Assembly: GCA_033964015.1 (NCBI GenBank)
Contig: JAWWUD010000062.1
Coordinates: 606,001 to 670,000, forward strand
Length of the DNA: 64,000 nucleotides
Direction of reading: 5' to 3'
Origin: Scolanthus callimorphus
Lineage: Eukaryota; Cnidaria; Anthozoa; Actiniaria; Edwardsiidae
Part shown: positions 57,001 to 64,000 of the stretch, in pieces
How the letters are laid out: each line of letters opens with the position of its first letter
How positions within the stretch are numbered: the first letter of the stretch is position 1
Made by a program: the position numbers and the translations under genes
Notes under the pieces: model-generated
Told to the model about the DNA's origin: nothing
What the model saw: only the letters and a program-made list of their open reading frames with translations
Databases searched by the model: none

Positions 57001-57529
57001 CTTTGTTACTGCCGGTATCTTTCTGACCCAAGTCAAGAGGGATTACGAATTCCTTTGGGCGATTTTGCGCTCTTATGCGTTTATAGCTCCTCTGAAGAAT
57101 CAGAGAACAGAGTATACATGTCGAGATGTCGCTGGCTAAAGGTTTTTTTTATTAGCTCTTGCAATGTAATAATTAATTTATCCACATATCTTGCAGTGAC
57201 CATGTGTGCATACATCTTGGGCTCAAATTTTGGCAAACTGGGCAGCACATTCAATATAACTAATACATGTACCCTCCAGAAAACATTTGTAGTAGTAATA
57301 ATTTCCCCAATGTTGTATTAACCCCCTTCTTGCTAACACATCACTGCACAGATCTTCTTTATCAAAGTGTATGTTTTATTTAGAACAAAATGTAAAGATC
57401 ACCTTGAAGAGTCAGACAAATTGTTTAGTGCAAAAAAACCTTTGCACGAATTGTGCACAACCTCACAGGCACAAATACAAAAAAAAGAATTTCATATCTG
57501 CAAGTCTTAGCTTTCTGCAGCAACCTCAC

Positions 57530-57787
57530 TCAGTGGCCACCATTTTTTGGTAGCTTTTCGTACTGGTGGGCCGGCTGGTAGTACAGTGACTCTCTTCTTG
57601 CGTCTGGCCTCGGTGTACTTTTGGTTGATCTTTTGTTCCTTATTACGTATTTCCTATGTTCCTTTCCAGGCTTTTCATCAGTACCAGTACTCTTAGAGTA
57701 ACCTACGACCCTGGTGTTCTGAGTCAGGCAATTGTCATCTTCGCTAGAACTAGACTTGGCATTGGGTACAAGACAGGACGCCATCAA
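57530..57787 (-). CDS. Unrecognised ORF, 85 codons
   Basis: Starts MMASCLVPNAKSSSSEDDNC and is rich in Lys, Arg and Ser (KEHRKYVIRNKRSTKSTPRP). A second frame over the last third reads RRKKRVTVLPAGPP and looks more protein-like, so one base may be out of frame. No domain recognised. It could be the tail of a repeat-encoded protein or a first exon. Confidence 0.25.
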   Translation of the reverse strand: MMASCLVPNAKSSSSEDDNCLTQNTRVVGYSKSTGTDEKPGKEHRKYVIRNKRSTKSTPRPDARRESLYYQPAHQYEKLPKNGGH

Positions 57788-57884
57788 TAGTTTCGATCAT
57801 CCCGAAACGTATTCGTATTTTTGGATTAAAATTTGAGATGTATTCGCAAATTTCGACTTCACTTTTTTTTTAGTTTCCAGCCCT

Positions 57885-58012
57885 GAGTATAGAGTTACAC
57901 GTTCAGGGTTGAACAGGGTCTGTAGCGTTGTACGTCCAGGGTTGTAGACGGAGTTTAGAGCTGTACGTTCAGAGTTGTACAGGGAGTGTAGCGTTGTACA
58001 TCCAGGGCGTTC
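57885..58012 (-). repeat. 33-bp tandem repeat, about four copies
   Basis: Units of 33 bp with the word GTACGTTCAGGGTTGTACAG / GGAGTGTAGCGTT; in frame on the minus strand they encode 11-residue copies (RTALNSVYNPG, RTTLQTLFNPE). Likely not coding. Confidence 0.6.
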
Positions 58013-58300
58013 CAATGACCATATTTGGGCAGTGCATCGATGTGCTGAGTAATTGCTATCTGTAGCGAGGTCATCTGAAGCGAGCGAGCGAGCGGAGACA
58101 GCAGCTGTAATTGATGAAAAGGCAGACCTCCAAGCAGAAACTAGGCGCGCCAGGAATCCTGGTCATACTTTGCAAGTGACGGGCACAAATGCCACGCGTC
58201 TAAAATAATAATGTTGTTGTTTTCAAAACTCTCCTGACCAGTTCACTATATACTACACTTTCGAATTCTCGATTCTTGAATCCGCACTGACAAGAGCCTT

Positions 58301-58355
58301 AGAGAACAAAAAAATCTTCAAGACTACTGTAGTCTTGAAGATTTTTTTGTTCTCT
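58301..58355. repeat. Perfect 27-bp palindrome with 1-bp spacer
   Basis: Arm 58301-58327 (AGAGAACAAAAAAATCTTCA then AGACTAC), spacer T, and exact reverse complement 58329-58355. As RNA it would form an uninterrupted 27-bp hairpin. Confidence 0.93.
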
Positions 58356-58711
58356 GTCTGTGTACTCGGAGGTCAACAAAAACACAGACAGAACGCAGTA
58401 AATCTTCGAGACTACTACAAACGTTGGCAATAATTTATTATAGTGACTCTCCATACGAAAACCCGCATTAACGATTTCTGGCTCTTGACAGGTTTTCGTT
58501 ACCACGCGTTGCAATGCATTTCAGTAGCATTGGAGAACGTTGCCAACGCGTTGGAAATCATTGATACTGCATTGCCAATGCATTTCCTTTTCGTTGAGAG
58601 CATTATGCCATAGCGTTGCAATGCTTTTGAAATTTCCTTGAATTCCGTTTGCTCCATTAACATTTGTTGTCAACGCTTTGTCTAGCCTTGCAAGGTTATC
58701 ATGCAATTAAA

Positions 58712-59090
58712 GACAGAACCCAAAAATGGCAAGATTTCTACCCTAAGGTCAGGTAAAGTCGGATAGGCTCGATTCTTTGCATAGAGAATCCTTGTACAAT
58801 AAGAAACAAAATATCAAATATGACTTTTTTCTAATGGATCCGTCTTTAAGATATGAGCTGCTAAACTTTGGTCATTGCATCGTTTTATAGCAAAATTTGC
58901 ACAATTCTACCAAAAAATGTCAAAAAGTGCTGCAGCAACAAAAGTGTAACCCTTAAAGACGGATCCATTAGAAAAAAGTCAAATTTGATATTTTGTTTCT
59001 TATTGTACAAGGATTCTCTATGCAAAGAATCAAGCCTATCTGACTTTACCTGACCTTAGGGTAGAAATCTTGCCATTTTTGGGTTCTGTC
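58712..59090. mobile_element. 379-bp Mutator-type MITE with perfect 9-bp TSD
   Basis: GCAATTAAA at 58703-58711 and 59091-59099 flanks inverted arms of about 140 bp (GACAGAACCCAAAAATGGCA ... GGATCCGTCTTTAAG) at roughly 97% identity. A 9-bp duplication and long TIRs are the hallmarks of MULE elements. No transposase. Confidence 0.88.
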
Positions 59091-59278
59091 GCAATTAAAT
59101 CAAACTAGGTATGCGAAAGCGTGCAAAGAGCAAACATTGATAACCGAAGCTCGTACGTTTCTCTGACCTCTGAAATCCACGGGAAAGGCCGCCAAAAAAA
59201 AACTGGGAAGTTAGTGGTAAACCGTGAGCTCAGTCATGTTGTGACCTGACTGAGACGTTTCAACCCCAAAAAGTCAGA

Positions 59279-59502
59279 TTAGCTGCCAAGAAGAAATGAC
59301 TCCGCCGTTGGAGGAAAGCTGGACGCACTCACAGAACTAATGTCGATACTAGCACTTGCTTTGACCACCGTCATCGTCGATGAAGTTTCCTTTAAGTCTG
59401 CGTACAGCCGATAGGTTTCGTTTCCAGCCATGTACTTGCCGTCTTGTACGGCCGTGTCGGGGTCCCACGGTGAACTATCGTCTTCACTGTCATCGCTGTA
59501 AT
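59279..59502 (-). CDS. C-terminal exon of an unrecognised protein
   Basis: Acceptor CTCTTGTTGCAG then two bases and a 73-codon frame: YSDDSEDDSSPWDPDTAVQD, KYMAGNETYRLYADLKETSS, and a Ser-rich tail ending ESFLLGS before TAA. The acidic start and TYRLYADL suggest a cytoplasmic tail with tyrosines, but no domain is recognised. Earlier exons should be above 59502 on this strand and were not found; they may be outside the window. Confidence 0.45.
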
Positions 59503-59599
59503 CTGCAACAAGAGAATAAAGGCGAGTGTTTTATGGGACAATTAGAAGTAAGAAGCATTCAATATCTATCATAAAGCGCAAATTACTAGACTGAAGTGC

Positions 59600-59875
59600 T
59601 GTATTATTGAAGTTATTGGTGTCTCAACTTTTTATGTTCTGTCCAGGAAGCCCACCTTAAAACCTTTTCGCCATGGCATTAGCTGCCTTTTTTCACGTGC
59701 GACAACCTCCTGTCATAAATTTCCTTAGCGGTTCTTGTGCTGTGGTGAAGAACTATTGCCATGGAGTCCTTCATTGGCCTTCATATTGAATTTTTATTAT
59801 ATTCTTTGTAACAAAGGATATGTGACTTTTTTTCTTATGATGAAATAAAGATAATTATTGTTATTATTATTATTT
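59600..59875 (+). repeat. Retroelement 3' tail-like sequence
   Basis: Ends ATGAAATAAAGATAATTATT followed by (GTTATT)n-like repeats, as at LINE 3' ends. No protein part is attached. Confidence 0.4.
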
Positions 59876-59975
59876 TCTGTGATGTCACTGTAAACAAGGA
59901 GGAAAGAAACAGTACCGATTGCGATTGCCTGCCTGCTACAAGGGCCCCCCTTTTTCGAATTTCGAGCTCGCTGAG

Positions 59976-60494
59976 ATGGCGTCTTTCATTGCTTGTGACA
60001 TTATAATCAGATTGGTTTATTTCATTGGTCTCAAGAAGAGCGTTCTAACCCCCTCAACTTCCGTGCGGTTTCTAGGCTTTTACACGGGCTGAACCAAGCA
60101 GACTTTCATCCTCCCTGAAGACAAAAAGGAGAAATTTGCACGACTAAGGGACAGCATCCTGGCAAACAAGTCCGTTTCTCTCAAAAATCTGCAAAGATTT
60201 GCAGGGAAGACAACTTCTTTCGCGCTTGTTGTCCCGGCGGCGAAAATTTTTACCAACTCAGTGTTTCAGGCCATTGGTCGAGCTTCAAGAAATAACACCA
60301 CACAGCTCCATCTGACCGCCACGGTCCTTAGGGAAATCGAGCACTGGAAATTCCTCGATTCATGGACCGGCCACATGGCCTGGAAACCTGAAGCTCACAT
60401 GCAGGTTCAGCTATATTCAGACGCCTCCAATTCAGGATGGGGAGGCTGCTTGTTTCAACCGGGAAAAACTCCCACCGAATGTTATTGGTTATAG
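59976..60494 (+). pseudogene. DIRS-type retrotransposon fragment (RT/RNase H)
   Basis: Encodes RLVYFIGLKKSVLTPSTSVR, FLGF, then after one TGA (near 60090) FILPEDKKEKFARLRDSIL, LQRFAGKTTSFALVVPAAK and the RNase H start VQLYSDASNSGWGG. This RT-thumb to RNase H order is that of DIRS/PAT elements, which use a tyrosine recombinase. Both sides are truncated. Confidence 0.8.
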
Positions 60495-61471
60495 ACGCTT
60501 TCGGGAAAAAATTGCATCATGGGTAATTAGGGCATTGGACCGTAGCTCGAGTTGGTCAAGGTGAGTGTCACGATTTGACAGTAGTCACACAACGTTTTCA
60601 AGTTTTTCGGCGAAAGGTGAGTTTCTGTTGAAAATGATTGTCTCCTTTGAATTAAGCAACTACTCATTCTGCTTTAGAAAGTTTTTGAAACCCATTTCAA
60701 TGAAAAACAAGGAAGAATTAAGGGAAAATACAGCGCAAGCCGGCGAGCGTAAGCAGTCGTGCGAAAAGCAAACAATGGCCGACCAAGCAAAGTTGACCTC
60801 AAGACAAACGACTTCCTTTGTATTTCACAAGTTATAACCAACACAGCTTGTTTCCTAAGCCTATTGCTAACTGCCTGCAAGTTTTCAAGGACAATACGCT
60901 GCATCTTCATTTTTTCTGACCCGCGAATGATCGCAAAATCGTTTCAAGTACAATTACGGACATTTGATAACAAGCCGAAAGCCATCCAAACAACGCGCCT
61001 GCCTGTTTTAAGCCTTCTTACATTGATTTTCAAACATTTACTACAAAATCTAGGTTCACGGTAGAGAGGAAATTTGTTTTTTAATTATTATGTCGCATTT
61101 CTGTTTTGGATGATGCATTTTTCCTACCCTTTTCATACTGTAACCAAAGCTGAACTTTTACCTTTGATATAAAACGACACATTTCAATTCAATTAATTAC
61201 CTTTGTTTGTTTTTGCACCAATTTAATGTCGGACCTTAATTGTAAGCCATTAAAAACTATGCATTTTTATTTCGTTTTGGAGAAATTGTTTTTACTTGAA
61301 CACTTTAGCTTTTGTAGACTCTTTTCTGCATCGTTTGGAAGGGACTTACCCAGAATTTTTGTTCTGTTTTTCTTGCATATTTTTCATCCGGTTTAGTTGT
61401 AGCAGGGATCGAGCATAGTAGAAAATAGTGTTTACTTAAGCTTAATGATGTCATGCTCTTGAATTTTTTAG
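60495..61471. other. Possible 5' region of the SAP-SWIM-YqaJ gene
   Basis: Contains a donor-like GGTCAAG|GTGAGTG near 60560 and a strong acceptor TGAATTTTTTAG directly before the ATG at 61472, so an upstream (perhaps untranslated) exon is likely. A 90-codon frame at 60565-60837 has no recognisable motif. Confidence 0.35.
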
Positions 61472-63348
61472 ATGCAATTTGAAGACTTCCTTGAATGGTC
61501 GGCTGGCCAGCTACAATTTTACCTCACCCAAAGGGGGAAACCTATAAGTGGAACAAAAAAAGAGTTAGCTGCAAGAGCCCTTGTGGCTTTCGAAAATAAG
61601 GATCCTGTTGTGGACAGTGCTAAAGATTTAACAGAGAAACTAAGGAGGGAGTACAAGGAGTTGGTGGTGAAGCTGAATATATGTGATCCAATAGAAATAG
61701 AAGACAAGAACTGGAGTCAAGACCTTACAACATGGCTAACCATAAATCTTGGGCAAATTTTTCACTACGTACTAGTTACTAAAGCATTTGACACTAACTA
61801 CATTGGCCAGTACAAGGCCAGGAAGGCATACTCATACTTCAAGAGCTCCCATGTTCATCAGATCCTAACCTACTCTCCACCTGACTCTGGCTTAGTTATT
61901 GTGAAATCATCTGTTACTCCCTCCATGAAAGTCTCTGCTAAACCTTGGGACCTTTGGATACTCTGTTCAAGCTCTGGTGTTATTTCTGCATACTGTTGCT
62001 GTACTGCTGGCTTCTCAAATTGTTGTAACCATATTATTGCTGTCCTGTACAAGCTGCAGTTTGCTGAGGAGAGAGGCTACACTAATCCATCCTGTACTGA
62101 CATTCCATGTTCCTTCAATGACCGAAGTAATTTCCAAGTAAAACCAATGAAAGTTAAAGACATGGACATTACAAAGCACAATATTTTGAATGAAGCTACA
62201 CAACATTGCCGTTTGATGTATCCTGAGAAAACCAACTTTGATCCAAGAAAAGCTTCTATGCGCCAACAAACATCTGACACTATCTGTTCTTTTTTTACTC
62301 AACTCGAAACAGTTCAACCAAATGCTGTTGTGTCTCTGACAATCGAACCATCTGATACCAGTGATTGCCCTCCACCCATATCTGATATAGCTGATGCAGT
62401 TCAGAAGGGAAACAGAGACAATAATGAAGCAGACATGCTTAGTGAATTTATGGACAAAATGACATTTAGTCAAAAACAATTAGACGAGCTCGAAAAATCA
62501 ACTAAAGATCAAGCAAAGTGTGATACCTGGAAAAAGCAACGATTAGGGCGCATTACAGCCTCAAATTTTGATGAGGTCCACAAAAAGGTTAATGCAATTA
62601 GCGCTTCAAGAGGTGCAACTAAGCCTCAAACAACACCTTTACTGGGCCGGCTTACTCAACAGAATAACCTTGATCATATTCCTGCTATCAGGTGGGGCAG
62701 AGACAATGAGCAAAAAGCTAGAGAAAGCTTTTTAAAGAGGTTGGGCCAAACCATACCAAGCCCAAACTGAACATGTGTGGTTTGCGTGCAGTGTCCAATG
62801 CCCCGTTTCTGGCAGCAACTGCTGATAATATTTTCACTTGTTCTTGTTGTGGTAGAGTGTGTGTAGAATACAAATGCCCTCATAGCATCAGAAACAAGTC
62901 TGTGGAAGATGGTGGGGACAATTTGGATTTCTTACAGAGGATTGATGGACGGCTTGAGCTCAAGAATACACACAGATATTATACACAGGTCCAAGGACAA
63001 ATGAAGGCATACAACTGTTCAAAGGCATATTTTGTTGTTTGGACACCCATAGGCAGTCCTTTATTCAGTTGGTTAAATTTGATGAATCTTTCTGGAATGG
63101 TGTCTACAAAAATCTTATATTATTTTTTAAATTATACTTGGCTAAGGTATTGCTTGGCATTCATGTTCTCCATTTTGTCCTATGTGTGAGAAACGCATTT
63201 TAGATGCAAGGGAAATACCCCAACGCCAGCTTCAGAAGGAAAGCAGTGTCCACTGTGCTCAGTGTGATCAGTGGTACCATTGGCCATGTGTCAATGTGAC
63301 CTCTGATGGTATCACTGACTGGGTATGTGCTCTTTGCAAGAGCACATA
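61472..63348 (+). pseudogene. SAP-SWIM-YqaJ nuclease-PHD protein, frame-broken
   Basis: Main frame 61472-62770 (432 codons): SAP-like domain (residues ~5-40, FLEWSAGQLQFYLTQRG), SWIM zinc finger (~175-187, CCCTAGFSNCCNH: CxC...CxH) and the start of a YqaJ/lambda-exonuclease-like nuclease (~352 on, WKKQRLGRITASNFDEV; IRWGRDNEQKA). The nuclease continues one frame over from about 62766 (FLAATADNIFTC; EYKCP: the D and ExK acids are visible, but the usual PD has become AD), then another frame (QLVKFDESFWNGVYKN), and finally from about 63165 a PHD finger (FCPMC...HCAQCDQWYHWPC...WVCALC) to TAA at 63348. Three frame changes. Such proteins are multicopy in cnidarians as I recall them; role unknown. 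Confidence 0.82.
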
Positions 63349-63354
63349 ACATTT

Positions 63355-63765
63355 TCACCAATTCAGTAGATATCCAATTCTGCAGGCTATTATCGGCTCC
63401 TGAAACTGAGGATATCCCAGCATATTCACTGTTCTGTATCATATGAACACATTGGTGTCAATCTCAGACATTTCTCAATAATTTCAGTTTTTATCCAACT
63501 GATTTGGTGAATACTTAAACAACTATTCCCCTCAGGATAGATGAACATAAGGCAGGATATATACATTGATAGGGACATCTTGGTTTCCCTGCTAGCAGAA
63601 GCCTCTTTTCTTGTATTTCTCTTGGCTGGTGTTTGTAAGGACCAAACACTAGCCCAGCAAAATACAGAGAAAAGAAGCCTCTGCTAAGCAGGGAATGTCT
63701 CGGTATATCCGCCACTATTCATCTGCCCTTTGGGCAATAGTCGTTAACTATTCATAGTATGCATG
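63355..63765. mobile_element. Foldback repeat family A, copy 3
   Basis: CAATTCAGTAGATATCCAAT TCTGCAGGC and ACTGATTTGGTGAATACTTA AACAACTATTCCCCTCAGG match the copy at 4043-4411; the hairpin GGATATATAC...CGGTATATCC encloses a second MITE. Confidence 0.65.
63576..63700. mobile_element. ~125-bp palindromic MITE nested in family A copy 3
   Basis: TTTCCCTGCTAGCAGAAGCC TCTTTTCTTGTATTTC is mirrored by AAATACAGAGAAAAGAAGCC TCTGCTAAGCAGGGAA. Central AAACACTAGCC region. The arms cover almost the entire element. Confidence 0.72.
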
Positions 63766-64000
63766 ATAATTCAGGATGCCAACCCTTAGACTGAAAAATA
63801 ATCTTGAGAATTTTTTTTTTAAGTAATCAAATCCACAAGAGGAGAAATATATATTATTGCAGTCTGATTGAATTTTTCCTGGGAGAAAAAGTAAAATCAG
63901 AAAAACCAGGATAGTTGATGTCCAAGTTACTTCAATAATCAGTATGTCATTTGTGATATTTAATACATTCAGTGGAACTATTCTATTTTCTCAGTTTTGA

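Overview
This window reads as nuclear DNA from an animal, most likely an anthozoan cnidarian such as a stony coral (inference). The evidence is intron-rich host genes with GT-AG junctions, about 40% GC, frequent CCAATCAGA-type repeat motifs, and a dense mix of LINE, DIRS, Penelope-like, Harbinger, Academ-like and foldback DNA elements. No prokaryotic operons, phage genes or true CRISPR arrays were seen. No database search was possible; family names rest on motifs I recognise.

Host genes are few. The left edge (1-504, +) holds the last exon of a ZIP-family zinc transporter. The main host gene is on the minus strand from about 31.5 kb down to 14.6 kb: a homologue of ARB2A (FAM172A), reconstructed here as ten phase-compatible exons (23503 to 14591) plus two possible upstream exons near 31 kb. 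Its introns are packed with transposable elements. A short C-terminal exon of an unrecognised acidic protein lies at 59279-59502 (-). A candidate small gene near 6.7-8.5 kb is weak.

Region by region: 0.5-14.3 kb is a field of foldback MITEs, tandem repeats (152 bp, 58 bp and 44 bp periods) and one Penelope-type hammerhead ribozyme motif. 14.6-31.5 kb is the ARB2A gene, including three nested inverted-repeat elements at 27.97-30.95 kb, two tRNA-derived SINE copies and two LINE remnants. 32-35.6 kb has a LINE tail and a tandem array of about 380-bp units. 35828-46331 is a 10.5 kb transposon with long terminal inverted repeats and a perfect 9-bp target duplication; it carries a decayed RecQ-like helicase (+) convergent with a seven-exon DUF6589-type transposase gene (-). 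That composition fits the AcademH type of DNA transposon. 48-50.8 kb is a CR1/L2-like LINE. 51793-56134 is a complete but decayed PIF/Harbinger transposon with transposase (+) and SANT/Myb-like (-) genes. 56-60.5 kb holds MITEs, a perfect 27-bp palindrome, and a DIRS fragment. 61472-63348 encodes a frame-broken SAP-SWIM-YqaJ nuclease-PHD protein.

The most interesting items are the helicase plus DUF6589 element, the three-layer nest inside the ARB2A intron, the hammerhead motif, and the SAP-SWIM-YqaJ-PHD protein. Most transposon reading frames are broken, so this looks like an old, repeatedly invaded stretch rather than a nest of active elements.
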